This document shows positions 25,727 through 32,885 of a DNA stretch of 64,000 nt, in pieces. Within the stretch, counting starts at the first letter, position 1; the number at the start of each line of letters is the position of its first letter. This DNA is from Candidatus Accumulibacter sp. ACC003 (GTDB taxonomy: Bacteria > Pseudomonadota > Gammaproteobacteria > Burkholderiales > Rhodocyclaceae), in assembly GCF_907163085.1 (NCBI RefSeq), contig NZ_CAJQTX010000007.1:186001-250000 (forward strand). Reading direction: 5' to 3'. Both the position numbers and the translations under genes were made by a program. The notes beneath the pieces are model-generated. The model saw only the letters and a list, made by a program, of their open reading frames with translations, searched no databases and was not told where the DNA came from.

Positions 25727-25957
25727 ATGAGCACGATCACTTTCGACACCCACAAGTTCGTCAAGCGACTGATCGAAGCGGGCATGCCTGAAGCACAGGC
25801 GGAGATCCTCGCGGAAGAGCAGGCGCGCCTGATCGACGAGAGAATAGCCACCAAGGTGGACCTCCCCGAGGTCAAGGCCGAGTTGCTCCTTGTCAAGTGG
25901 ATTGTCACCACCGTGCTGGCGCTGGCCCTGGCCAACTTCGCCAAACAGTTCTTCTGA
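25727..25957 (+). CDS. Small DUF1640 / CCDC90-like coiled-coil membrane protein
   Basis: 76 residues from ATG 25727 (an ATG at 25718 is also possible). STITFDTHKFVKRLIEAG and MPEAQAEILAEEQARLIDE are the typical start of DUF1640/CCDC90-type proteins. A helical linker with ATKVDLPEVKAELLL and one C-terminal transmembrane helix (KWIVTTVLALALANFAKQFF) follow. The C-tail anchor leaves the coiled coil in the cytoplasm. These proteins are frequent in proteobacterial genomes, and their job is unknown to me. The right end of the IS3 element lies only 32 bp upstream, so any native promoter has been displaced or replaced. Confidence 0.7.
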   Translation: MSTITFDTHKFVKRLIEAGMPEAQAEILAEEQARLIDERIATKVDLPEVKAELLLVKWIVTTVLALALANFAKQFF

Positions 25958-26496
25958 GCCAAACACGGGCGCGATCATGCCTGATCGCAGCATTGGCAAG
26001 CCCTAAAAGAGAAATCCGACTCACGCAGGACAGGTCTGTCGAGAGTCTCTCGCATCGTGTCCAGAACCCATGCGATACCGCCGTCGGCTTTGTTCCCGGC
26101 AACGTCGGCAGACCAGATTGAAGCTGGATTTTAGCCGTAGCCGGTCGGCTTTCCGGCATCGTCGTAGTGGACTTCGTGTATTGCCTGCCAGGCTTCTGCG
26201 CCTGGGTCGACGAACTTAATCACTTGCTAATTCCATGTGGCCACTATCGTTCCTTTCATCCCCTTCGCCTGGGCAAATAGCCGTCACGAAGTTTCAAATG
26301 CCGCAAACCCCGTATGCCTATCAGCGCCCGGCGGATATTTCACGGGCCGATTTTAGCGACTCGTAGATGTCCGGTTGTAGTTCAGGTTGGCACCGTGAAG
26401 CGCTAGCGCCGCGGCGCTGTTGTCGACGGCGACGATCGCTGCTGCTTTCCGATTATCATTCCAGGCGTTTCTCCGGAATGTTTTTCGCAAAGATTC
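25958..26496. other. About 540 bp without a recognised gene
   Basis: No convincing coding sequence on either strand. The minus strand around 26040-26110 has a short run rich in Arg codons that may be a decayed transposase tail, but nothing is diagnostic. It lies between the DUF1640 gene and the promoter of the 26577 gene. Confidence 0.3.
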
Positions 26497-26526
26497 TTGA
26501 CGACGCTGTGGCGCCTGCTCTTTAAT
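26497..26526 (+). promoter_or_regulatory. Sigma-70-type promoter for the 26577 gene
   Basis: TTGACG (26497-26502) and TTTAAT (26521-26526) are each 5 of 6 to the consensus -35 and -10 boxes with 18-bp spacing, in a locally AT-rich patch. This is one of the clearest promoters in the window. Confidence 0.6.
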
Positions 26527-26532
26527 AAAATC

Positions 26533-26555
26533 GCGTGCAAAATGTCTTTGCACGC
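26533..26555 (+). promoter_or_regulatory. Perfect 9-bp hairpin in the leader of the 26577 gene
   Basis: GCGTGCAAA (26533-26541) and TTTGCACGC (26547-26555) pair perfectly around a 5-base loop. It covers the expected transcription start and ends 9 bp before GAGGAGA. It could be a protein operator or an mRNA-stabilising 5' hairpin. Confidence 0.6.
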
Positions 26556-26576
26556 ACGACCATTGAGGAGACTGCC

Positions 26577-27044
26577 GTGCCCACCAATCGCATCGACGCC
26601 ACCTTTACTTCCGAGCAGCGCGAAAAGGCCAGAGCGGCCTTGGCCAGTCTCGCCGAATCCTTGCCCTTCCTGATTAACCTGGGCGCCGACGAGCGGACGA
26701 CGATGCTCAAGTTCGGCGAGAAGAACCGCTCCTTCGTGGTCAAGGCGCTGGCGATTGCCGAAGCGCAGCCGGAAATGCTCCCGCACAGCTTCCATCTCGA
26801 CGAATTCCGTACCGACGTGGCGCTCGTCGAGAGCCTTTATCCGCTTCGCCACGCCATCGAAACACTGTCGCGCCAGGTCGACGATACCTATTTCGCCGCC
26901 GGTAGCGAGGCCTACGCCGCCGCCCTGCTGGTCTATCAATACGCCAAGATGCACAACGTCGCTTCCGGCGCTCTCGAGGAAACGCTCGACGACCTCGGCC
27001 AGCGTTTTGCCCGCAAGGGCCACGCGCGCGCGCCGACCGCCTGA
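26577..27044 (+). CDS. Small helical protein of unknown function
   Basis: 155 residues from GTG 26577, chosen for the well-placed GAGGAGA; the frame is open upstream but crosses the leader hairpin. I do not recognise a named family. It is predicted to be mostly alpha-helical: FTSEQREKARAALASLAESL, FLINLGADERTTMLKFGEKN, ALAIAEAQPEMLPHSF, LVESLYPLRHAIETLSRQVD, AYAAALLVYQYAKMHN. There is no signal peptide or transmembrane segment. A strong promoter and leader hairpin precede it, and 233-bp tandem repeats follow about 175 bp after its stop. Cytosolic and probably abundant are inferences only. Confidence 0.75.
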   Translation: MPTNRIDATFTSEQREKARAALASLAESLPFLINLGADERTTMLKFGEKNRSFVVKALAIAEAQPEMLPHSFHLDEFRTDVALVESLYPLRHAIETLSRQVDDTYFAAGSEAYAAALLVYQYAKMHNVASGALEETLDDLGQRFARKGHARAPTA

Positions 27045-27219
27045 GCACGCCGAGCCGGCCGCCAGGCGTCTGTTCCGGGCCGCCGGCGCCGGCACTGGCG
27101 CGGGTCGGCGGACGGCGCCAGCGATGCGCTCCGCTGACCGTCGAGCGTCGCCCGCTCGGACTGTGGTCATCGACGATCATGGCGCGAGTTCAGCCCTCGA
27201 AGCGCCGATCCTGAAATAT

Positions 27220-27685
27220 CGGCGCCGAATCAAAAAGTATCGGCGCTGGATCGTCGCGATCGAAGCCTGGGTGAAAAAGAATCACCCGTCAGCAAGAATC
27301 ATCCTCGCTTCCATCGTCGCCATCGGCCGATCGATAGCGACCATGGAACGATCGTTGATCCGCATCGATCACTATCGATAGCGCGCCTTGATCGTTCGCT
27401 TCCGGCGATGGAACGATGATTGCGGAAGGACGAAAGCTGGATCAAAAAGTATCGGCGCCGGATCAAAAAGTATCGGCGCTGGATCGTCGCGATCGAAGCC
27501 TGGGTGAAAAAGAATCACGCGTCAGCAAAAATCATCGCCGCTTCGATCGTCGCCATCGGCCGATCGATGGCGACGATGGAACGATCCTTGATCGGCATCG
27601 ATCGCTATCGATAGCGCGCATTGATCGTTCGCTTCCGGCGATGGAACGATGATTGCGGAAGGACGAAAGCTGGTTCAAAAACTAT
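27220..27685. repeat. Two tandem 233-bp repeats with nested 21-bp units
   Basis: Unit A is 27220-27452 and unit B 27453-27685, more than 90% alike by eye; a partial third copy follows to about 27760. Each begins with one or more 21-bp units of the type ATCAAAAAGTATCGGCGCTG, then many CGATCG/GATCG palindromic bits including the arms CGTCGCCATCG and CGATGGCGACG. The period is not a multiple of three, so successive units are read in different frames. Each unit has its own short open frame (basic heptads like IKKYRRW, ending in TAG after IDRYR at 27614). The whole gap 27045-28334 lacks a recognisable protein gene; a longer open frame (27653-28189) begins with the same heptads and then becomes low-complexity. 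Confidence 0.85.
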
Positions 27686-28334
27686 CGGTGCTGGATTAAA
27701 AAGTATCGGCGCTGGATCAAAAACTATCGGCGCTGGATCGGAAAGTGTGCAGCATGGATCAAAAAGATCGACGCGCGATCGACATCCCTGCAGCGCCCGA
27801 TCAATTCGCTGCAGGCTTCGCTGGCGGCGCTCGGCGCTGCGATCGAAAACACGCCGCCATCGCCGTCACGCGTCGAAGCCTTGGTCGCCTCGATCAAACG
27901 CTGGTCGCCGACGATCGACGGCTCGATCGACGCCATCCAGCGTTCGACCCGCGCTGTTCAAAGGCCTGGCGCCCGGGCCGGCGAAGCGAAGCGCCACCTG
28001 CCTTTCTCTGTCACCGACGGCCGCCAGGCTCTGCCAGCTAGCCAGATTTTCCGGCGACTCGGCTTCGCCAACGCTTGCCCGCAAGCGGCGCCATGGCCTC
28101 TCGCCTGGTCTGCGCAGCCTGCACGCGCGCCGCCCCTCGCGCAATGGCCACGCGCGACTCGTCAACCAGCCTATATTCGCCTCGGGTAGGGTCGTTGGCG
28201 TTCCTGTCCTCAAGCTGGCGGACGCCGGATGAAACTGGCGATTGTCGCCGCAACGCTGAAGCCCGTAAGCGCCCGGCCATCGTCACCCGTCGATCTGCGC
28301 CCACTATCGCTACCCCCTTAGCTCCGAGGATGCC

Positions 28335-28769
28335 ATGAAAAAACACTCACCTTACGCCTGTGCTCTGCTCGCGCTGGGGATCCCGGCGACGGCGCTGGCG
28401 ACCGACAAAGAGATCGAGGTGTTCGCTGCCAGCCAGTACACCTACTGCGATGCCAAGATGCTCTCGGGCATGTGGAAGGAATCGGTCTGGGAGTCGAAGT
28501 CGATGATCGGTCGCAAGATCGGCTGGGGTGATCAGCAGACGCTCAACAGCGCGCTCCGCAAGGCGCGCGGCGAGGCGCGCACGCATCCCAAGCGCAGTTG
28601 CGATTTCTGGGAAGCGGGCTTGAACTACCAGGACGCCGAGGTCTTGGCCGGCGTCTGGAAGCTCTCGATCGACGAATCCAAGGCCTTCGTGCAGGAGAAG
28701 ATCCTGGCTGGCGATGAATTGCTCGTTCGCCAGATTCTCGCCGAGAACGGCCGCAAGCCAGGCCGCTGA
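28335..28769 (+). CDS. Secreted protein with two copies of a roughly 45-residue module
   Basis: 144 residues. The signal peptide MKKHSPYACALLALGIPATA-LA predicts periplasmic export. The mature part is two similar modules: YCDAKMLSGMWKESVWESK then IGRKIGWGD, and YQDAEVLAGVWKLSIDESK then VQEKILAGDELL. The shared pattern is DAxxLxGxWKxSxxESKxxxxxKIxxGD. Module 1 and the linker each hold a Cys (YCDA, SCDF) that could pair. I do not know a named function. The stop overlaps the ATG of the amidoligase gene (TGATG), so the two were probably one operon. Confidence 0.8.
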   Translation: MKKHSPYACALLALGIPATALATDKEIEVFAASQYTYCDAKMLSGMWKESVWESKSMIGRKIGWGDQQTLNSALRKARGEARTHPKRSCDFWEAGLNYQDAEVLAGVWKLSIDESKAFVQEKILAGDELLVRQILAENGRKPGR

Positions 28770-29780
28770 TGGGCGTTCCCTGGCGCGTCGGCGTCGAAAT
28801 TGAGCTGATCGCGCCGTGCGCTTGCCGAGCGGCTGGCCAGCGACGCCGGCGGCCGCGTGCGGCCCTTCTTTCATCCGCAGTCCGAGCTCTCGCTGGTTCC
28901 GGGCACGCCGGTCTTCGAGAACCTGACGATCGGCTTCGAGGTTCTCGGCGCCGCTGGCGAGCCGATCGCCCGCTGCGTGGACGATCTGACCTTGCAGGAC
29001 GATCTCGATCGCCAATGCTTGCCGCAGCCGGGCTGCTTCCGCATCGTCGGCGACGACTTGCGCTTGCTGCACCTCGTCGCCCGTACCGGCAGAGCCGACG
29101 CCGGCCCGCTCGAAGCGCTGGCGCCGGTGTGCCAGCTCTTCGGGACGCAGCCCGAGCTGTTTCCCGGGGGAATGGTCCGCGCCTGCGACGAGAGTCGGGC
29201 GCCGATCGCCATCGCCACACCGCTGCCCGGCGAGCGCGAGCGACCCTGCGAAATCGTCACGCCACCGCTGGGAGCCGATCGCGCCGAGCGCCTGGAGGCG
29301 CTGCTGGCGCCCGCGCGCGAGCTCGGCTTCCGGATCGCTCGCGAGTCTGCCACGCATGTCCACTTCGACGCCGCGCCGCTGCGCTCGGCGCGAACTATCG
29401 CGCGCCTGGTCCGCTTTTTCGAGCGCTGGGGGCCGGAACTGCGGCGGCGGGTCGGCACCAACCCGGCGTGCAGGCGGCTCGGCGGCTGGCCCGACGAGCT
29501 CCGCCAAACGGTATCCGAGCCCGGCTTCGAGGACCTTGACTGGCCAGCCGCCCAGGAACGGCTACAGGCGCTTGGCCTGTCCAAGTACTGCGATTTCAAC
29601 CTCAAGAATCTCGTTCACGATATTCCCGGCAAGCCCACTTTCGAGGTTCGTATTCTTCCCGGGCTGGCCGACGCCGCGCCGATCCTGAAGAACATCGAAC
29701 TCTTCGAGACGCTGTTGCGGCGGCTGATCGAAGGCGAACCGACCGACGAATGGGCGAAAGAACTTCTCGGAATGACCTGA
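28769..29780 (+). pseudogene. Amidoligase-family enzyme, frameshifted near its N-terminus
   Basis: The first 16 codons from ATG 28769 read MGVPWRVGVEIELIAP, the usual ATP-grasp-like start of amidoligase (PF12224) proteins. The similarity then moves to another frame around 28817 (RALAERLASDAGGRVRPFF) and runs to 29780 for about 310 residues. This part includes HFDAAPLRSARTIARLVRFF, CDFNLKNLVHD and TFEVRILPG. A small deletion or a sequencing error explains the shift; an intact protein from an internal GTG (28857) would miss the first catalytic strand. Amidoligases form amide/peptide-like bonds between small molecules or proteins. The upstream secreted protein is a possible partner. Confidence 0.7.
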
Positions 29781-29825
29781 GTTGGCGGCGCGGAAACGGC
29801 TTGCAGACGGGTCGCTCGCCAATGA

Positions 29826-30413
29826 TCAATGTGGCCCACGCGGCGCGGCAGACGTTTTGCCGGCGGCTGCCGGCGCTGGCGCCTGGCCAGGCGGCAGAAC
29901 TTCCACGACCTGCCGCGGCTGGACCTTGAAAACCGCCCGGCCGGGCTGGCTCGGAGTCGACATCGAGTCGCTGTCCCGGTACTCGGTGGTTTGCAGAATG
30001 ATCGTGTCGGAGTCGACTTTGAATTTCGCGAAGTCGACTTCCCGCCATCCCTTCCCACCAACGGGCGCATAGCCGACGAGTCTGTACTTGTCGACTTCGC
30101 CAGAGGCGTGTTTTCGGCCTTCGTGTTCTGGCGTATCTCTACCGAAGTCGGGTTCGAACACCGCCATGTAGAGGGTGTAGTCGTTGCTGCCGGCAAAGCC
30201 TTCGAGAGTGAAGAAGACCAGCACCCATTTGGCCGCGTTCTGCACCTGGTGCGTCGTCCGGGCGTCCGTGTACTCCTGGGTTTGCGTGTCGCTGAGCAAG
30301 GAAACCAGATCCTGCATGGCCGCATCGACGGTGCGTGCACCCGACGCCCACGTCGCCGGTGCAGCGAGGAGAAGGCAAAGCGAAACAAGGAGGGCGGCGA
30401 GTTTACGCATCAT
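29826..30413 (-). CDS. Secreted protein of unknown function
   Basis: 195 residues from 30413 (a second Met follows at once). The signal peptide LAALLVSLCLLLAAPATWAS predicts export to the periplasm. The mature domain is about 140 residues of mixed strands (KWVLVFFTLEGFAGSNDYTL, YRLVGYAPVGGKGWREVDF, DTIILQTTEYRDSDSM). A Pro/Ala-rich tail ends in RGPH. No recognised family or catalytic motif. It is convergent with the amidoligase gene, and its own promoter would lie in 30414-30735. Confidence 0.75.
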   Translation of the reverse strand: MMRKLAALLVSLCLLLAAPATWASGARTVDAAMQDLVSLLSDTQTQEYTDARTTHQVQNAAKWVLVFFTLEGFAGSNDYTLYMAVFEPDFGRDTPEHEGRKHASGEVDKYRLVGYAPVGGKGWREVDFAKFKVDSDTIILQTTEYRDSDSMSTPSQPGRAVFKVQPRQVVEVLPPGQAPAPAAAGKTSAAPRGPH

Positions 30414-30735
30414 GGCTTTCTGGAAATTGGCGAATAGCGTTCATCGGCCCCGTCGTGGAAAATCTCGACGGAGGCGCCAAGGTCTGGCGGCGGTGGCGAG
30501 GCATGTGGGCGTCCTCCGCGCCACGCACGGGAGCGTTGGCGATTGTAGCCCGGGAGCGCCCAAAAACAATCGCCGAGCGTGCAGCCGCACGGCGTATCGA
30601 CACGCCGCGCGACCAGCACGAACCTGGCCGTGGGCAGTACCGGTTGTTCCGATGGGCTGGCCTGTTTCAGCGCGCTCACCGATGCCGGGTGTATTCATCA
30701 GCCTTCCGTCGTCGCGCGGCGTGCTCTGTCAGCGC
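30414..30735. other. Intergenic region between divergent genes
   Basis: About 320 bp separating the secreted-protein gene (minus) from the wHTH-GHKL gene (plus). GC-rich with several possible short frames, none with family character. It becomes AT-rich at its right end, where the CTTTACA iterons begin. Confidence 0.35.
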
Positions 30736-30785
30736 CTTTACATTTCCACTCCATGACTTTACATTTATCTTTCCGCCGCTTTACA
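30736..30785 (+). promoter_or_regulatory. Three CTTTACA iterons at about 21-bp spacing
   Basis: CTTTACA occurs at 30736, 30757 and 30779, the first two followed by TTT and the third by AAA. Spacings of 21 and 22 bp put them on one face of the helix (two turns). The last copy ends 10 bp before the ATG of a protein with an N-terminal winged helix, so autoregulatory operator sites are likely. T-rich and A-rich surroundings may also hold the promoter. Confidence 0.65.
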
Positions 30786-30795
30786 AAAATTCTCC

Positions 30796-31800
30796 ATGGA
30801 CATCGTCGACAAATTGATCCTCAAGATCATCGCTTCGGGTGAACCACATGTGGCCAGTGCCGCCGCTGGGCGGCTTGGCTTGTCGCGACAGACCATCGCG
30901 GCACGCCTTCGCCGGCTGGCGGATGCGCAACTCATCGAGGGCAGCGGTCGCGGGCGGGGGCGCTGCTACGCTTTAGTGCCGATCCTGTCGGTGAGCAAGG
31001 CGCGGCCGCGCGAGGGGATAGACGAATTTCGAGTGTGGCAAGAAGATGTCGCGCCCTTGTTGGCGGACTTGCCCGAGAACGTGGTCGACATCTGTCGCTA
31101 TGGCGTCACGGAAATGGTGAACAACGCCGTCGATCACTCGGAAGGGTCTGAAGTAATTGTGCGCCTGCAAAGAACGGCGCTGACGACGACGATTCGCGTG
31201 TCTGACGACGGCGAAGGGATTTTCCATCGCTTACAGCGGCTGTTGGGCTTTTATGATCCTCGGGAGGCTATCCTGGAACTGGCCAAGGGGAAGTTGACGA
31301 CCGACCCGGAGAGGCACAGCGGAGAAGGGGTGTTCTTTACCTCACGCGTGTTTGATCGTTTTTCCATCTTGTCGCGAAACCTGTTCTTTTCTCACGACTC
31401 GGATCGCGACGACTGGCTGATTGACGTCGATGACGACTCACCAGGAACCTTTGTGACCATGGAATTGGCAAACGACAGCAAGCGCACGACAAAGGAGATC
31501 TTTGATCAGTTTGCCGAGCCTGACGAGTACAGCTTCGCGAAGACCGTCGTTCCGGTTCGCCTGGCACAGCACGAGGGCGAAAAGCTCGTCTCACGGTCGC
31601 AGGCGCGGCGCCTGGCGCAGCGTTTCGACAAGTTCAAGACCGTAGTCCTCGACTTCACTGCCGTGGAGGCCATCGGGCAGGCGTTCGCTGACGAGATCTT
31701 CCGGGTATTTGCCTCGTCACACCCCGGCCTGGTGCTGATCCCCATCAACATGACCGAGCATGTGCGGGAAATGATTTCACGCGCCACCAGCAAATCATAG
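30796..31800 (+). CDS. wHTH - GHKL ATPase - STAS-like (DUF4325) regulator
   Basis: 334 residues. Residues 3-62 are a winged helix (SAAAGRLGLSRQTIAARLRR, then a GRGRGR wing). Residues 80-225 are a GHKL ATPase of the HATPase_c/anti-sigma type with N-box EMVNNAVDHS (106-115), G1 DDGEGIF (138-143) and a G2-like HSGEGVFFTSRVFD (174 on). Residues 265-330 are a STAS-like DUF4325 domain (VVLDFTAVEAIGQAFADEIF). There is no His-kinase dimerisation domain. DNA binding, ATPase and anti-antisigma-like modules in one chain suggest a self-contained partner-switch on DNA. Iterons directly upstream imply autoregulation. Target genes are not evident. Confidence 0.85.
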   Translation: MDIVDKLILKIIASGEPHVASAAAGRLGLSRQTIAARLRRLADAQLIEGSGRGRGRCYALVPILSVSKARPREGIDEFRVWQEDVAPLLADLPENVVDICRYGVTEMVNNAVDHSEGSEVIVRLQRTALTTTIRVSDDGEGIFHRLQRLLGFYDPREAILELAKGKLTTDPERHSGEGVFFTSRVFDRFSILSRNLFFSHDSDRDDWLIDVDDDSPGTFVTMELANDSKRTTKEIFDQFAEPDEYSFAKTVVPVRLAQHEGEKLVSRSQARRLAQRFDKFKTVVLDFTAVEAIGQAFADEIFRVFASSHPGLVLIPINMTEHVREMISRATSKS

Positions 31801-31814
31801 CGGCGTGACCTGCC

Positions 31815-32292
31815 AGGCCTTGAGACCCCGCCGGGGTGCGCTCTGGACAGCGTGAAACGGCAGCCGCTGTGTGGCTCAAGGCAGCTAGCCACACGGCGTC
31901 GAGGCACGGCACGACAGCCGCGCACACGTCATTGCGAGGAGGCGTAGCCGACGCGGCAGTCCAGCGGTTTGGCTGTTGTCGAGGCGGCGGAGAGGTCGTG
32001 AGCCTCGCAAGCGCGGGCGCGGGCAGGGCGTTGGCCGGTCGTCGGCGCGGGTATCTTTCTGGGCCTCGCAAGCGCGGGCGCGGGCAGGGCTCTTGCAAAG
32101 AAACGATGCCTTGCGTTCTTGTTTCCTCGGAGGCTGGCACTGGATTGCCGCGTCGGCTGCGCCTCCTCGCAATGACGGTGGGTGTGGGAGGGGTCGCTCG
32201 CGCAGGGGTTTCAGGCGGCGGGCGGTTCTTTCGGCTTCTGCAGCGCCGCCAGCGCCTCCTTCACCCGGCACGCCGCGTGCAGCACGTCAAGG
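31815..32292. repeat. Long direct repeat, copy 1
   Basis: About 478 bp starting AGGCCTTGAG and closely matching 32470-32885. It contains a MITE-like inverted-repeat element (31927-32177) and an internal duplication of a segment starting GCCTCGCAAGCGCGGGCGCG (about 31999 and 32067) that makes it longer than copy 2. The right end reaches into the 3' part of the small minus-strand gene 32211-32447. Confidence 0.85.
31927..32177. mobile_element. MITE-like element with 38-bp terminal inverted repeats, copy 1
   Basis: Left arm 31927-31964 starts CGTCATTGCGAGGAGGCG and right arm 32140-32177 is its complement, with one mismatch. The inside (about 175 bp) has no gene. The CATTGCGAGGAGG..GCGGCAATCC type of palindromic repeat is widespread in environmental proteobacteria. 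A second full copy is at 32583-32770 and a single arm at 55930-55967. Confidence 0.7.
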
Positions 32293-32447
32293 CCGGCGAT
32301 GTCTAGCTGCAGGTCGGCGTGTCGGTAGCTTTTCCCGAAATAGTGGATGTCTTTCTCGATGTCCCGCAGGTGCCAGCGCTGGTCGGCGGCGCTCAGCTCT
32401 TTATCGATGGGTTTGGACTCGAGGTCGAAAAAGACGATCCGCGCCAT
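32211..32447 (-). CDS. Small hypothetical protein
   Basis: 78 residues: MARIVFFDLESKPIDKEL at the start, then a polar helical part with YFGKSYRHADLQLDIAGLDV, ending in LHAACRVKEALAALQKPKEP. The final 25 codons lie inside direct repeat copy 1. The same stretch recurs, diverged (LHAACRLKEAQATLDEPK), right after the SEC-C gene in copy 2. The start resembles an RNase H-like strand only superficially. It could be genuine or a chance frame made of repeat sequence. Confidence 0.4.
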   Translation of the reverse strand: MARIVFFDLESKPIDKELSAADQRWHLRDIEKDIHYFGKSYRHADLQLDIAGLDVLHAACRVKEALAALQKPKEPPAA

Positions 32448-32469
32448 GATGTTTTCGGCGCGGTCGTTG

Positions 32470-32885
32470 AGGCCTTGAGGATCCCGCCGGGGTGCGTTGG
32501 CGATACCGTGAAACGGCAGCCGCTGTGTGGCTCAAGGCAGCTAGCCACACGGCGTCGAGGCACGGCACGACAGCCGCGAACACGTCATTGCGAGGAGGCG
32601 TAGCCGACGCGGCAATCCAGCGGTTTGTCGTGGTCGAGGCGGCGGAGAGGCCGTGAGCCTCGCAAGCGCGGGCGGGGCCGGGCGCTCGCGAAGAAACGAT
32701 GACTTGCGTTTTCGTTTCCTGGCAGGCCGGCACTGGATTGCCGCGTCGGCTGCGCCTCCTCGCAATGACGGTGGGGGTGGGAGGGGTCGCTCGCGCAGGC
32801 GTTGCACGCGGCAGGTGGTTTTTTGGCTCGTCCAGTGTCGCCTGCGCCTCCTTCAACCGGCACGCCGCGTGCAGCGTGCTCAAGG
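32470..32885. repeat. Long direct repeat, copy 2
   Basis: About 416 bp matching 31815-32292, same orientation, lying between the small gene and the 3' end of the SEC-C gene. It contains the second MITE-like element (32583-32770). The similarity stops at about the SEC-C stop codon, so the duplication unit seems to end at gene boundaries. Confidence 0.85.
32583..32770. mobile_element. MITE-like element with 38-bp terminal inverted repeats, copy 2
   Basis: Left arm 32583-32620 and right arm 32733-32770 are perfect complements over 38 bp (starting CGTCATTGCG). No open frame of note is inside. The flanks match those of copy 1, so it was copied with the surrounding repeat and not inserted independently. 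Confidence 0.7.

Noticed and set aside
27220-27760. CRISPR array or centromere-like iterons
   Set aside because: 21-bp units are adjacent without spacers, no cas or parA/parB genes occur nearby, and the 233-bp unit is a tandem duplication.
31927-32177. CRISPR-like regular repeats in the repeat-rich segment
   Set aside because: Repeats are inverted pairs plus one long direct duplication, not short direct repeats with unique spacers of constant length.
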